A stretch of 64,000 bases of DNA from Diphasiastrum complanatum (GCA_029204225.1 CM055096.1:43368901-43432900), one strand, 5' to 3'. Numbered from the stretch's first letter, positions 19,791 through 30,635 are shown. A program made the numbers and translations. The notes: generated by a model not told the origin, from the sequence alone.

Positions 19791-20778
19791 ATGCCAGTGC
19801 GGGACCGAGGCCTTTGGGCCGAGGTTGAGCTTACCGACGGGGATGTGGGCACACACCATGGCTCAGGCACCCGTAGATGGAGATGCTTGCATTGCGGTGG
19901 TCACTTCACGGGATCACTCACCAGGGTTAGGGCTCACTTGCTGCGGGTCAGAGGGCCAGATGGGCGGACATTGGGCATATCTGATTGCCCCAGGATTTCT
20001 GATGAGGATCTGTAGAGGTTGTCTACCATGTACGGGCTCGATACTGCATCACAGGGTTCTAGACAGGGACAGGCAGCAGGAGCAGCTACAGGTAGGCATG
20101 CAGGAGGGCTCACAGGCAGACAGGCAGGGCCTACCAAGGATATTGGGCCCAGTACATCACGGGCAGGGCATGGTATAGCTGTAGGGCGTAGTACATCATG
20201 GGTTGGGCATGGTACAGGTGCAGGGCCCAGTACATCATGGGCAGAGCATGGTACAGCTGCAGGGCCCAGTACAGCACGGGCAGAGCATGGTTCAGGTGCA
20301 AGGCCCAGTAGAGCACCTTCAGTTCCATCCGCAGCAGCAGCAGGACCATCAGATGAGCATGTTGGTTCAGCAGCAGCGGGTGCTTCTCGACCCTCCTCCT
20401 CGGCAGCAGATGCACCACATGCTTCGGCAGATGTTGCCAGAGAGAGTGACACACCCACAGATCAGCCATCCGTTGGGCATGCCAGACCACGAGCACCATA
20501 TACACAGCAGAGAGGGGTTAGGCCCAGGCAGCAGACCCTTGATCGATGCGGCTGGCAGAGAGAGCAGCAGGCCCGTTGCACTCGACTGTGTGGCCAGTTC
20601 TTTTACGAGTGCGGCATTGCCTTTGCTGTTGCTGACACTTGGGTGTTCAGGGAGTTCTGTGCACAGATGGCGGCCGTGGATGCTACATGGACACCTCCCA
20701 GGCGAGAGGCAGGCTGCTTCGTCAGGAGGAGGAGACCATCACGCGGGAGTTGAGTTCCATTCGCTCAGCTTGGCAGCA
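19791..20778 (+). pseudogene. hAT transposase exon 1: BED zinc finger and Pro/Ser/Ala-rich region
   Basis: The ATG (MPVRDRGLWAEVEL) lies 21 bp after a likely splice acceptor. A BED-type zinc finger spans residues about 28-68, with WRCLHCGGHF, RVRAHLLRV and a later Cys (SDCPRI). BED fingers bind the transposon ends. An in-frame TAG at 20,013-20,015 interrupts the frame, which then stays open through a low-complexity region containing four 14-residue repeats (core GPSTSWAEHGT) encoded by a 42-bp minisatellite. TPPRRE near 20,700 is the usual hAT segment before the catalytic domain. A 1-nt frameshift at about 20,715 follows, and the shifted frame reads RQEEETITRELSSIRSAWQQ up to the donor at 20,779 (GTGAGT). 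Confidence 0.85.
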
Positions 20779-20870
20779 GTGAGTAACTTGTCTTTGTAAT
20801 CTCTTTGCATGTGTTTAGGATTTACTGGTGCTGTAATTTTTGCATGTAGCTAATGGGTGTTTTGCGACAG

Positions 20871-21084
20871 GTATGGATGCACGATACTGAGCGATGGATG
20901 GACCGACATTCGTCGGCGATCCGTCATCAATATCTTGGTTTCTTGCCCGCTTGGCACAGTATTCCTACGTGGCGTACATGCCACTCGAGGTGGTGACGCC
21001 ATCACAGCCGATTTCATATGGGAGGTCATTAGAGATGTTATTGCTGACATCGGAGATGAGCACGTGGTTCAGGTTGTCACTGAC
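20871..21084 (+). pseudogene. hAT transposase exon 2, part before the chromovirus
   Basis: After the acceptor GCGACAG the phase fits exon 1 (CA|G). It encodes YGCTILSDGWTDIRRRS, carrying the first catalytic Asp of the hAT RNase-H-like domain, then NILVSCPLGTVFL and VIADIGDEHVVQVVTD. The second catalytic Asp is at the point of insertion (VVTD). The chromovirus interrupts the exon here, with the duplication CTGAC. Confidence 0.9.
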
Positions 21085-21442
21085 TGTAATAGATCCTAAC
21101 ACCACAGTAGGGCAAACACTAACTGATCCACCCAACCTTGCCTACTCCCTGATATAGAGTAAGCCCCTCCTAGCCCAGTGTGAGGACTGGTAGCATGCAA
21201 CTGCCAAGTGTCGGCCATGTGGCACTGACGTGGCCGACTGCACGTCGGGACCCAACTGGGGGCCCTATCCTGCTGACAGGGTCCCTAGGCTGTGTTAGGC
21301 CCGCCATGGCTATGGACCGTGCTGGGGCACACTACTCACACTGTCTTGCCCTGTTGGTCATGTACGCTGGACACGACCCTGACTGTGGTATCTGACCTAT
21401 CTGTGTTCTCTAGGGTTCGGCACTGGTTACGAGCTCGTAACA
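21085..21442 (-). repeat. Chromovirus 3' LTR
   Basis: This 358-bp LTR starts TGTAATAGATCC and ends CTCGTAACA on the + strand. It matches the 5' LTR at 357 of 358 positions. Confidence 0.96.
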
Positions 21443-21453
21443 CTCCCTCCCCC

Positions 21454-24228
21454 TTAAGAACCGTCTTGGTCCTCTAAGACAAAGTCTGGAAAAATCTTGC
21501 GAAGGACGCTGCCTCTTTCCCAAGTGGCATTCTCAACAGGCTGATCATTCCACTTAACCAGATATTCTCGGTATAGAGTATGACGAGTCTGCGTCTCTCT
21601 ACTATCAAGAATTTCCTCTGGTTCATGTGGAGGTTGTTGAGGATCCAATGGGAGAACTAGAACACTGTCCCCTACCAGATTATCTGATCTGGTTAAGGCT
21701 TTTCGTAACTGACTTACATGAAAAACTGGAAAAACCTTACTGCTGTGTGGGAGTTCTAGTTCATAGGTGACCTCGCCTAGTCTCCTACTGATGGTAAAGG
21801 GACCACAATACCTTGGAGACAACTTAGCACACACTCCTGATTTGAGGGTTTTAGAGTCAACTGGGACTCTCAAGTAGACTTTCTCACCAGTGGAGAACTG
21901 CACATCCCGTCTGTGTGGATCTGCATAATGCCTGGCTCGATCCTGGGATTGTCTAATGCTACGCTTAGCATGTTCTATCATTTGGTTTAGGTCTTCTAAA
22001 AAGTTTCTGGCTGCTTCAACTTTTTCTTGTTTAAACCCTACAGCTGTGGGTGAGCGTGGCTGAAAACCGTACATCAGCATAAATGGGCTGTATCCCGTAG
22101 CTGAATGTTTGGTACTGTTGTAAGCAAACTCTAATATCGAGAGATACTCCTCCCAATTAGTCTGCCTCTTGCTGACGTATGCACGAAGCATATCCTCCAG
22201 CACTTGATTTACCCTTTCTGTTTGACCGTCCGTCTGTGGATGGTCGGTGGTACTCATATTAAGTTTAGTATGGAGATGATGGAATACTGCCTTCCAAAAA
22301 TTTCCAGTAAACTTACTGTCCCGGTCGCTGACTATGCCGGAAGGTAGACCGTACAATTTAAATAGCCCGTCTACAAACAACCTCGCTAACTCTGGAGCTC
22401 TAACGGTTGTTTTGGTCGGAATAAAATGAGCCATTTTGGTCAGACGGTCAACTGTGACCCATATAGCGTCATTACCCTTTTGGGTTTTAGGCAGGCCTAC
22501 TATAAAATCCATGGAGATACTCTCCCATTTACCAGCTGGTATTTCAAAGGGATGCAACAACCCTCCTGCCTTTAAACGCTCTGCTTTATTTACTTGACAT
22601 TTCTGGCAACTGGTTACATACTGGTGGACGTCCTTTTTCATACTGGGCCAGAAAAATTGCCTACGAAGAAGCTCATAGGTCTTCTGTATGCCTGGGTGTC
22701 CCGCGCTAGGATTGTCATGACATTCATATAGGACCTGCTGCCTATAATCCTCTGAATTGGGGACACATACTCTATCTCTATAGAGCAAGTACTCATCCTG
22801 AATGGAATACTGTTTCCATTTGAATCCTTGAGTCAACTGACCCTCAACCACTGGGGTTTGCTTGGGTAATACAGGCTCAGAATCCTCAACGTCATCTGAC
22901 GACGTATACTCGGACTCATTATCATCCTCAACGGAAGCTGCCGTATTCTTGGATGAACTGGCACCAGCCCCGGGAACTGGTTCTGGAGTCTGTAACTGTC
23001 TGTTCTGGACTGAGTTCCAGATAATAGAGAAGAATGCATCATGCTGGCATTTCCCTCTCAAGGACTCGAGTAACTCATTACGAATCTGAGTAAAACTCAG
23101 CTCGTTTATCATAGGCATTCTGCTAAGGGCATCTGCTACTGTATTGAATTTTCCACGCCTATATCTGATAGACATGTCAAACTCTTGCATCAACTCTGCC
23201 CAACGAGCTTTCCGACCTCTAAGCTCAGGTTGATTGCAAAGGTATCTGAGACTCTCATGGTCTGTCAGGACCTCAAAGTTGGCACCATACAAATAATGCC
23301 TCCAAGTCTTAAGGGCATGGACTATAGAAAAGAGTTCCTTTTCATAGGCACTATACCTAGTCTGTGCTGGCTCGAGTTTTTTACTCTCGAAGGCAACTGG
23401 TCGTCCACCCTGAGTTAGCACAGCACCTACTGCAAAGTCGCTAGCATCTGTTTCGACCACAAATGGCTGATTGGGGTCGACGACCTTTAAAACTGGTGCT
23501 GTAGCTAAGGCTGTTTTGAGAGCATCAAAGCTCCCTTGTTGTGCGGACTCCCAAATGAACTCCTTTCCCTTCCCCTTAAGGAGATTTGTCATAGGGACTG
23601 CTATCTGAGCATATTCCTTGACAAATCGTCTGTAATATCCCGCCAGACCAAGAAAGATTTGAAGTTCCAAAATATTCTGAGGTCTCAGCCAACTGAGTAT
23701 GGCTTTAACCTTATTTGGGTCCATCTTAATCCCATCTGAAGAGATAATGTGACCCAAATATGCTACTTCTTCAACGAAGAATTCACACTTGGATTGTTTA
23801 GCATAAAGCTTATGCTTTCTGAGCAGTCGAAACACCTTTCTGAGGTGTTTTAGATGCTCTTTCCTGGTTTTGCTGTAAACGAGGATGTCATCTAAAAATA
23901 CGACTACAAATTTACCCAAGTATGGTCTGAGGACACTGTTCATCAAGGTCATAAAGGTAGCTGGAGCATTTGTGAGCCCAAATGGCATCACCTTAAACTC
24001 ATAATGACCGTGACGAGTCCTAAAAGCTGTTTTCGAGACATCTTCCGATTTTATACGGACTTGATGATATCCCGATCTGAGGTCTATTTTGCTGAAAAAG
24101 TTAGCCCCGTCGAGTTGATCAAACAACTCGTCTGCCCGAGGCATAGGGTATTTATTCTTAATTGTGACTTTATTGAGGGCTCTGTAATCTACGCAAAGAC
24201 GCATAGACCCCTCCTTCTTTTTCACCAA
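21454..24228 (-). CDS. pol: Chromovirus pol: RT, RNase H, integrase, chromodomain
   Basis: This open frame of 924 residues starts inside RT, after a frameshift. [34 protein letters not shown] and catalytic FLDD at 111-114. RNase [16 protein letters not shown] (about 255), then [11 protein letters not shown]. Integrase: zinc-binding [11 protein letters not shown]...CQKCQ (about 500-545), catalytic D in MDFIVG, D in SDRDSKFTG and E in [13 protein letters not shown], then [10 protein letters not shown]-terminal chromodomain ([33 protein letters not shown]) identifies a chromovirus; in this group it guides integration to modified chromatin. All catalytic residues are present. Confidence 0.95.
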   Translation of the reverse strand: MVKKKEGSMRLCVDYRALNKVTIKNKYPMPRADELFDQLDGANFFSKIDLRSGYHQVRIKSEDVSKTAFRTRHGHYEFKVMPFGLTNAPATFMTLMNSVLRPYLGKFVVVFLDDILVYSKTRKEHLKHLRKVFRLLRKHKLYAKQSKCEFFVEEVAYLGHIISSDGIKMDPNKVKAILSWLRPQNILELQIFLGLAGYYRRFVKEYAQIAVPMTNLLKGKGKEFIWESAQQGSFDALKTALATAPVLKVVDPNQPFVVETDASDFAVGAVLTQGGRPVAFESKKLEPAQTRYSAYEKELFSIVHALKTWRHYLYGANFEVLTDHESLRYLCNQPELRGRKARWAELMQEFDMSIRYRRGKFNTVADALSRMPMINELSFTQIRNELLESLRGKCQHDAFFSIIWNSVQNRQLQTPEPVPGAGASSSKNTAASVEDDNESEYTSSDDVEDSEPVLPKQTPVVEGQLTQGFKWKQYSIQDEYLLYRDRVCVPNSEDYRQQVLYECHDNPSAGHPGIQKTYELLRRQFFWPSMKKDVHQYVTSCQKCQVNKAERLKAGGLLHPFEIPAGKWESISMDFIVGLPKTQKGNDAIWVTVDRLTKMAHFIPTKTTVRAPELARLFVDGLFKLYGLPSGIVSDRDSKFTGNFWKAVFHHLHTKLNMSTTDHPQTDGQTERVNQVLEDMLRAYVSKRQTNWEEYLSILEFAYNSTKHSATGYSPFMLMYGFQPRSPTAVGFKQEKVEAARNFLEDLNQMIEHAKRSIRQSQDRARHYADPHRRDVQFSTGEKVYLRVPVDSKTLKSGVCAKLSPRYCGPFTISRRLGEVTYELELPHSSKVFPVFHVSQLRKALTRSDNLVGDSVLVLPLDPQQPPHEPEEILDSRETQTRHTLYREYLVKWNDQPVENATWERGSVLRKIFPDFVLEDQDGS

Positions 24229-24419
24229 TAGGACTGGTGAGGCCCATGTGAACTACTGGTCTGAATTTGGCCTTTCCCAAGATAGTCTGTTAACTGCCTA
24301 GTTATTTCTTCATCCTCTGTTCGGCTGACCCGATACGGAGGTTTAGAAACAGGTGCTGTACCTGGTACTAGGTTTATTACATGATCTACCTCTCTGCTAG
24401 GTGGTAAACCATGTGGCAA
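24222..24419 (-). pseudogene. Chromovirus protease-RT linker and start of RT, out of frame
   Basis: This stretch of 65 residues reads LPHGLPPSREVDHVI, then VSKPPYRVSRTEDEEI, the usual sequence before RT. It is broken from the RT frame by loss of one C near 24,250 (TCACATGGGCC where an extra C would restore the family pattern). It is broken from gag-protease by another frameshift at about 24,420. These two lesions are the main defects of the element. Confidence 0.85.
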
Positions 24420-24423
24420 ATCT

Positions 24424-26220
24424 TCAGGACAATAAAGTTTCTAATTTACTGATTTTCTGCTGAATAGAACTGGAAATAGAAACTTCAGGAATAAACTGAA
24501 AGTCACATAAGAATACCTGATGGTCTTCGTCTCCGATTAGCTGACAGAGCTCTGAACTGCAGACCATAGGGCTGTTGGGAACATCATGCTCCCCATGCAA
24601 CTGGATCTCTCGGCCTTTATACTGAAAGCTGAGGGTGTTCTCCTGATAGTTTCTGTGGAGGGAAGGTCCTAAACTGTAGAGCCAATCTCTCCCGAGAACA
24701 ATGTCTGTTCGATCCAGGTGCATTATCTGAAAGTTTATTTGATCTTGGTACCCCTGAATACCAAGATTTAACTTACTTACCATAGTTTCCCATATTTTTT
24801 TATCTTCACCCTTAGCTAATGAAACTATGTACCTATGCTGACTAGGTACTTCTGGTAGTTTAAGCTTTTTAACCAGGGTGTGGTTGATGAAATTATGGGT
24901 TGCCCCATCATCAACCATGACTCTTACTGACTGGTTACCAACTTTCCCATGCATACGTACTAGGTCATGCGGCCCAAAGCTGAAGGGTCTCGCTAGCATT
25001 GCAGAGGTCAGCTGGCAACAGTGTTCATGATTTTCATGATACACTTTGATCTCGGAAGCTGCCGAGTCACTGGGGAAACATACAGTCTGAACAAGATGAA
25101 CTTGTTTTTTATCTTTCTTATCTTTTTTAGTGAAAGGCCCCTTGGGACACTGTCTGACTGTGTGTCCCTTGCCCATACACACAAAGCACAAACGTTCTTG
25201 TTTGGCTTTCTCAAAATCATCTGGTTTTAAGGGCTGTATGAGTGAAGGGCGTTTCTGAGGAGCTTCACCTTTAAATTTATCTTCTTTCTTTCTTTTTAAA
25301 AATTTCTTTTTAAATTGAAAGTCTTTCTGAGGAAGCTGCTCAGAAAGTGGTTGCTGTCTCGCTCTCTTCCTACCCACTGAATCATCATAGATTTGAGCAT
25401 ATCTGAGAGCTTGCTCAAGGGTAGTAGGCGAGTTTCTCTGGACCTCTACTTTATATTCATCTTTGAGGCCACGGACAAATCCTCTGATTTTTTGATAGTC
25501 ATCCATATTTTTAATCTTTAAAATTGCCTCTCGATACTGCGAGATATATTGGATGAGGGACTTGTCCATTACTGTTCTTTCCCAGGCTTCCCAGGCTCTA
25601 TCAAGTTCATTCTCTGGTAGAAATTCTCTTAGGAAAGCTTCTTCAAAAGCTTTTCATGACCGGGGAGTCTGCCCAGTCTCCTGGAGATTTAACCACCACT
25701 TATAGGCCATAGGCCCTAAAGAAAGACTGGCCTCAATTGCTTGCAAATGGTCAGGGGTCTGTTTAAGAGCATGAATGTTCTTCCATTTGCTGAGGAAGGT
25801 TTGTAGAATATCTGCATTTCTATCCTTCTCTTCCCCATTAAAAGTAGGAGGCTTTAAATCTTTAAAAACACTGGGGTGAGACCGTAAAGTCTCACCCGAA
25901 ACTGATGGAAGTGGAGAAGGGGATAACTGAGAAGTGGAGGGAAGGCTTCCTTTCGCGGAGCTCAAAATCAAGTTTTTGAGTTCAGCGAACGAGTCGTCCA
26001 CACTGGACTTGAAATTGGCTAATGCCAGTTTCAGTTCATCCACCTCTGTTACCAATTGGAGGAACTGCTCCTTGGTAACCAGTTCGTCGAGTTCTTCGGC
26101 GAACTGTTCCTGTTCTTCTACTTCCATGGGTTCCTTCCCTTTTCTGTAAGCCAAGGCTTCTGTTTCAAGTTCGTCGAAGCCTCTCTCCTGGGGTTGATCA
26201 GGTCCCTGAGGAGTGGTCAT
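24424..26220 (-). pseudogene. gag: Chromovirus gag and protease
   Basis: The start at 26,220 reads MTTPQGPDQPQERGF, then an acidic coiled-coil-like region (ELVTKEQFLQLVTEVDELKL). The gag core contains PPTFNGEE, FLSKWKN and YKWWLNL. An in-frame TGA at about 25,651 (a likely CGA in a CpG context) interrupts it, and the frame continues at 24,424-25,569 with IRGFVRGLKDEYKVEVQ. The zinc knuckle is CFVCMGKGHTVRQC (CX2CX4HX4C). Protease has VMVDDGATHNFINHTLV (DDG in place of DSG/DTG at the active site) and DIVLGRDWLYSLG. The frame ends at 24,424. Confidence 0.9.
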
Positions 26221-27024
26221 CTTCGAAACTGAAAGAGAGCTACCTTAACTTCTGAAGGAAAAAAGTCTAAAAGACTAATTTACAACTGTACAAGGGAAAG
26301 GAAAGATGACTTAGCTGTTTCTGAGGACGGTACTTCCAAAGAAAGAATGAAGAGGAACCCTTTCAGCTCTTTTCCCCCAGATTTCAGACCTGCTGTTCCG
26401 AAAAATGCCAGTTTGAGGCTTCAAAACGGTACTAAATTTCCCGGTTTTTTGAGGATAGTAACTCGCTGGTCTGATTGCAATCCAACTTGTCCACAAAAAG
26501 GCAAATCTGAAGTCCAAAAACCCTTCTGAGTTCTGAAATTTCAGAAGTCTCCTACTCGCTGATCTGGTAGGAATCCTCTTGCTCCAAATCTCTGACGTTG
26601 GGGCGCAAAAACTTGTTGAAAAACCAGATTTTCAGAAGCACTGGCAGCGCTGGCCCTGCTCCTCTTTTTTGGCTTCCAACTCGCTGAGAACCAGTGACTT
26701 TTTCCCTGGAAATCGGATGTAGGACTCTGACTGTACAGCGATGGAGGTGCTGGCTTCTTCCTACTCTAATTTCGCTGGGAAAACTATAGAGAATCCTCTG
26801 AACTCAGTGAGAAACAGCTGTTTTTTTCAGCGAGTTACCTACACTTGGAATCTAACTCCTTGCTACTGTGATTTCTCAGTGGAAATCAGAAGTTTGAAGG
26901 CTGCTCCTACAGCGATCCTCCTCCTCTATTCCTCTCTGAGAATCTGAGAAACACTTCCTATCTTCTGATAGCTTTCTCTACTGCTGTCCTAAACTCCCTA
27001 GGATGGAGATGGCTCTGATACCAG
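26221..27024 (-). other. Chromovirus 5' leader and PBS
   Basis: This is about 800 bp of non-coding leader between the 5' LTR and gag, with repeated TCAGAA/CTCGCTG words. The PBS (minus strand CTGGTATCAGAGCC) is at 27,011-27,024. ORFs on either strand here are short and unsupported. Confidence 0.8.
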
Positions 27025-27382
27025 TGTAATAGATCCTAACACCACAGTAGGGCAAACACTAACTGATCCACCCAACCTTGCCTACTCCCTGATATAGAGT
27101 AAGCCCCTCCTAGCCCAGTGTGAGGACTGGTAGCATGCAATTGCCAAGTGTCGGCCATGTGGCACTGACGTGGCCGACTGCACGTCGGGACCCAACTGGG
27201 GGCCCTATCCTGCTGACAGGGTCCCTAGGCTGTGTTAGGCCCGCCATGGCTATGGACCGTGCTGGGGCACACTACTCACACTGTCTTGCCCTGTTGGTCA
27301 TGTACGCTGGACACGACCCTGACTGTGGTATCTGACCTATCTGTGTTCTCTAGGGTTCGGCACTGGTTACGAGCTCGTAACA
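27025..27382 (-). repeat. Chromovirus 5' LTR
   Basis: This 358-bp LTR is identical to 21,085-21,442 except for T instead of C at 27,141. It is followed by the duplicated CTGAC. Confidence 0.96.
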
Positions 27383-27519
27383 CTGACAACGCCTCGAACT
27401 GCAAGCAGATGGGCGAGATTATGATGAGGGAGCACCCCAGCATTGTGTGGACACCCTGTGCTGCACATTGCATAGACTTGCTCATCCATGACCTATGTGC
27501 GCTTCCATGGATCAGAGAG
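27383..27519 (+). pseudogene. hAT transposase exon 2, part after the chromovirus
   Basis: This resumes the transposase: TDNASNCKQMGEIMMRE (second catalytic Asp), then WTPCAAHCIDLLIHDL with the conserved CxxH of hAT transposases. The donor GTATAG is at 27,520. Confidence 0.92.
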
Positions 27520-27616
27520 GTATAGTTTGTTCTATTTGCTATGCTTTCTTCCTTCGATGCTGCTAACCACGTCTCAACTACTGTCTAAACTTTTTTACTG
27601 GGTGTTTGTGTTGCAG

Positions 27617-28023
27617 ATCACTTCTACGGCCATGCGCCTGGTCACTTTTGTCACCAGGAAGAGGCGTGTGTTGGCCCTGTTCCGCACCTTCTCCACCCTA
27701 AACCTGAAGAAGCCCGCACCCACACGCTTTGCGTTTTACTTCTTGGTGCTAGAGCGATTGGTGGTGGTGAAGGATGCATTGCGGTGGATGGTTTCCAGCG
27801 TGGCCTTCCGGGACTTTACAGACCTCCCCCATTCGGCATTTTTCCAGTCCATTGTGTACGGCGACGAGTTCTGGAGAGCTGCTGAGGAGATTAGTGGGAT
27901 CCTACTACCCATTTACAGAGTGCTGCGTCTGGTAGACCGTGAGGGGTGCACCCTCGGTCTCATTTACGAGTTCATGGAGCGCATCGGCGAGGGGATTTTG
28001 TTGTCAGCCTTGGACGAGCATAG
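27617..28023 (+). CDS. hAT transposase exon 3
   Basis: The acceptor TTGCAG is at 27,611-27,616. The exon encodes ITSTAMRLVTFVTRKRRVLA, KKPAPTRFAFYFLVLERL, FWRAAEEISGILLPIYRVLR and LVDREGCTLGLIYEFMERI. This is the alpha-helical insertion domain typical of DUF659/hAT transposases. It ends phase 2 (AG|G) at the donor GTATGA. Undamaged. Confidence 0.88.
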
Positions 28024-28121
28024 GTATGACTCTTCAATGTCTAGTTTGTTGTTTCTCACTCGAGTCTGATGCGTTTCTTTTATGCTATGGTTTAGTGATT
28101 GTTGTAATTTGTCTGCTGCAG

Positions 28122-28291
28122 GAGGCGCGAGATCTCACGCATCTGGGAGGCCAGATGGGACTACTTCCACCGACCCATCCACGCCGTAGCCCACATGTTA
28201 CACCCCTTGTGGCGCTCTACACGAGAGAGGGACGATCCGGAGCTGCACCGGGGATGGGTGGAGTACACGGAGCGCGTATGGCCCGGACCAG
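28122..28291 (+). CDS. hAT transposase exon 4
   Basis: This in-phase exon encodes ISRIWEARWDYFHRPIHAVA and HMLHPLWRS, the conserved W...R....(P/L)H.A...L(N/H)P block of hAT transposases, then VEYTERVWPGPG. Splice sites are CTGCAG and GTACGT. Undamaged. Confidence 0.9.
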
Positions 28292-28400
28292 GTACGTGTG
28301 AGAAATCATTTGGTAGCAATGTTACTGCAGTATTGTACTCATTGGTAGTGTCGGAATTTGAGGGGTCTTACATGTGCCATGTTTTTCCTTTTGCCAATAG

Positions 28401-28738
28401 GTCCGATGCTGGCCAACATTGCAAGCCAGCTGCTCGCATTTGAGCGCTTCCAGTTTCCTTTCGATGGAGAGCAGAGTCGGCGGAGGGAGGATCAGTTGAG
28501 GCCCGTTACATGGTGGTGCATCCACGGGCGCAGCACAGGTGACCTGAGGCGATTGGCTGAGAGAGTCCTTGCACAGGACTGTTCTGCAGGAGCTTGTGAG
28601 CGGAATTGGAGCACCTGGGCCTTGTATCACACGCAGAAGAGGAACAGGTTGTCCATCGAGCAGTGTAGGCGGTTGGTGTTTGTGAACACCAACGGCCGTA
28701 TGCTGAGGCGCACACGAGGAGAGGGTCAGATGCTCGAG
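28401..28738 (+). CDS. hAT transposase exon 5: C-terminal dimerisation domain
   Basis: It encodes TWWCIHGRSTGDLRRLAERV, LAQDCSAGACERNWSTW, HTQKRNRLSIEQCRRLVFVN and MLRRTRGEGQMLE, a textbook hAT C-terminal dimerisation region. The E of the ERNWS block is the likely third catalytic residue. The donor is GTGAGT. A decayed version of this exon is at 39,840-39,990 on the other strand. Confidence 0.92.
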
Positions 28739-28856
28739 GTGAGTCACATCATCACCCCTTTTTTCTTGGTATGCTTTGGTGAATTGATTTGCTTTCAAAA
28801 TATGCAGTGAGTTGCACAATACCTGCCTAACAACAATGTATTGTTTTTGGTTGCAG

Positions 28857-29633
28857 GTGGACCCCGACACTTGCTTGGTGGATTCGATAGCTGCTGCTCC
28901 TCGGGCACCACCCACACAGGAGGAGATGGATGATGAGATCCATAGAGAGCTCTACAGACAGGCACAGGCTGACGCACGGGCTTTACGGCGGCAGAGGAGG
29001 ACAGAGAGGCAGAGGGAGAGGGCTGAGGAGGGAGATGACGAGGTCTCGGAGGGTGGAGAGATGCTCGGGGCAGACTATGTGGAGGAGGAGGAGTGGGTTG
29101 AGGGAGATACAGAGGAGGACGAGGAGATGTGGGCGGAGGCACAGGGGGATGACCTGGCTGACCTGCTGGTGGACCCTGATGCAGAGACAGAGGAGGAGCC
29201 AGCCATTCCTGCACGTAGGCCTAGGGGGAGACCTAGAGGTTCTAGGAGGGGGGGGCTGAGTACTCTTTTTGTAGACAGGAGTGGAGCATCACAGGCAGTC
29301 GTCGGCCAGGCATCATCACAGTGGGTAGGGCCATCCCAGGGTGTAGGGTTACGGCCACCTGACACACAGGCACGACGGAGTAGACACAGGGATGGGGGCA
29401 GCCAGATGGGGGCCAAAGGAGGGGAGAGAGGCAAAGGCAGAGGCAGAGGTAGAGGCAGGGAGAGGGGGGTGGTCCAGAGCCAGGGCACGCAGCAGGGATC
29501 CACAGCACGCAGCAGAGCCAGGGCCACACCACGACATATGGCTCCCTCCAGTTCCGATTCATCTGCGGACCCATGGGATCTGCAGTCCCCAGATTCGGAT
29601 GATTTATCCTACCATGACTCTGACGAGCCTTAG
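28857..29633 (+). CDS. hAT transposase exon 6: long acidic and basic C-terminal tail
   Basis: This last exon of 258 codons to a TAG at 29,631 starts VDPDTCLVDSIAAAPRAPPT. It is followed by a charged helix (RRQRRTERQRERAEE), an acidic stretch (WVEGDTEEDEEMWAEA), an AT-hook-like RRPRGRPRGSRRG, a Gly/Arg-rich segment (KGRGRGRGRERG) and a Ser/Asp-rich end. Most hAT transposases stop soon after the dimerisation domain, so this extension of about 250 residues is unusual. The AT-hook and RG segment suggest extra nucleic-acid contacts (inference). Confidence 0.85.
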   Translation: MDPDTCLVDSIAAAPRAPPTQEEMDDEIHRELYRQAQADARALRRQRRTERQRERAEEGDDEVSEGGEMLGADYVEEEEWVEGDTEEDEEMWAEAQGDDLADLLVDPDAETEEEPAIPARRPRGRPRGSRRGGLSTLFVDRSGASQAVVGQASSQWVGPSQGVGLRPPDTQARRSRHRDGGSQMGAKGGERGKGRGRGRGRERGVVQSQGTQQGSTARSRARATPRHMAPSSSDSSADPWDLQSPDSDDLSYHDSDEP

Positions 29634-29803
29634 TTATATAGTTTTCATTACGTTCATGGAACATCATTGTACCCCTTTTTGGTGCCATGTGGCCCGATAT
29701 TATATATTATGATGATCCTATTCACAGCATTGTCATGATTCAGTATTGTTCTTTGTGGTTTTAGTTCAGTAACTTCGGTTTTATGGTTTATGATTTATGG
29801 TTG

Positions 29804-29804
<1 letters not shown>

Positions 29805-29877
<73 letters not shown>
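29805..29877. repeat. (GA)n microsatellite in hAT 3' region
   Basis: About 70 bp of pure GA lies after the transposase stop, followed by more purine-rich sequence at 29,985-30,020. No LINE tail sequence is next to it. It is a potential landing site for the LINE family described above, but is unoccupied. Confidence 0.9.
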
Positions 29878-29879
<2 letters not shown>

Positions 29880-30169
29880 GGTTGTTTTGTCAAAAATTGT
29901 TTCATTTAAGGCTAAAGTTCAGAATGATTCAGCTAGGTTTTTGTTCAGCATGGTTTTAGTTCCGTTTGTTGTGAATCGTGATCAGAGAGAGATAGAGAGA
30001 GGGAGAATCAGAGAAAGGGAGATTCCTGCTATGTTCACTAGGAATGCCCCAATGTGTTATCTTTTTTCTATATGGGATGCAGCTTTAGCGTAAAGGGACC
30101 ATCCTGCACTTGAAACAGTCGGCAAACTACACAATCATACTCCCCTCGATCAGAGCTTTCATCTGATAC

Positions 30170-30312
30170 CCATATTGCACAAAAAAATTTCAAAAAAAAA
30201 AAAAAAAAAATTTCGATTCTACACGATTCTGGGAAAATCCCGAATCGCGAATCGGGATCGCGATTCTGATCGCGATTCTGAATCGCGATTCGCGAATCGC
30301 GGTGCAACTATG
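30170..30312 (+). repeat. hAT right terminus: subterminal array and TIR
   Basis: From 30,240 the sequence is an array of AATCGCGATT words ending GGTGCAACTATG. An A-tract (about 18 A) lies at 30,193-30,210. The same terminal block forms the right end of the derivative at 39,247-39,807. Confidence 0.88.
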
Positions 30313-30635
30313 GTACTAGGTAGTATGGATCATGACAATACGTGGGACTCAGGAGTTCCGAATATCGAGTTAAGATTTATCGTTGATTAATTATAATCTA
30401 CATTGCAACCCAGACACTGAAAAATCACTTATTTTTGCCTCAATAGAGGGTTAGGAATAACGACCCCCCCCCAAAAAAAAAGAAAAAAGAAATGAAGAAA
30501 ATTAAAAAAGCTCTCAAACCGATTTGCTGATTCTTTTCCCTTTCAAAAAGGTACACAAAACAGTGAAACTAGCCAATATGTACATTCTCCAGAGCTCTTA
30601 TCTATTATGTTTTTTGATAAATGTTATGCTTGCAG

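Larger units (their letters stand above)
21085..27382 (-). mobile_element. Chromovirus (Ty3/gypsy), very young insertion in hAT exon 2
   Basis: This is a complete element of 6,298 bp on the minus strand. LTRs 21,085-21,442 and 27,025-27,382 differ at a single position in 358 (C at 21,201, T at 27,141). The target duplication CTGAC is perfect. The PBS CTGGTATCAGAGCC abuts the 5' LTR and the polypurine tract AAGGGGGAGGGAG abuts the 3' LTR. Gag, protease, RT, RNase H, integrase and a chromodomain are present in order. Despite near-identical LTRs, the coding region has one TGA and two frameshifts, so it was probably moved by proteins from another copy. Confidence 0.96.
18830..30312 (+). mobile_element. 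hAT superfamily DNA transposon with complete ends
   Basis: Both ends are present. The terminal inverted repeats begin CATAGTTGCA and end TGCAACTATG, and a perfect 8-bp target duplication GTACTAGG lies at 18,822-18,829 and 30,313-30,320, diagnostic of hAT. Next to each terminus is an array of palindromic AATCGCGATT-type words. Inside is a spliced + strand transposase gene (19,791-29,633) interrupted by a chromovirus (21,085-27,382). Without that insertion the element is about 5.2 kb. It lies in the intron upstream of the first visible host exon. The transposase has one in-frame stop and one frameshift, so this copy is inactive. Confidence 0.95.

Noticed and set aside
19934-20458. Antisense ORFs opposite hAT exon 1 (174 and 124 residues)
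   Set aside because: They mirror the GC-rich minisatellite-containing transposase exon and have no independent motif.
28322-28915. 197-residue antisense ORF over hAT exons 5 and 6
   Set aside because: Shadow of conserved transposase coding sequence; it crosses an intron with clear splice sites on the + strand.
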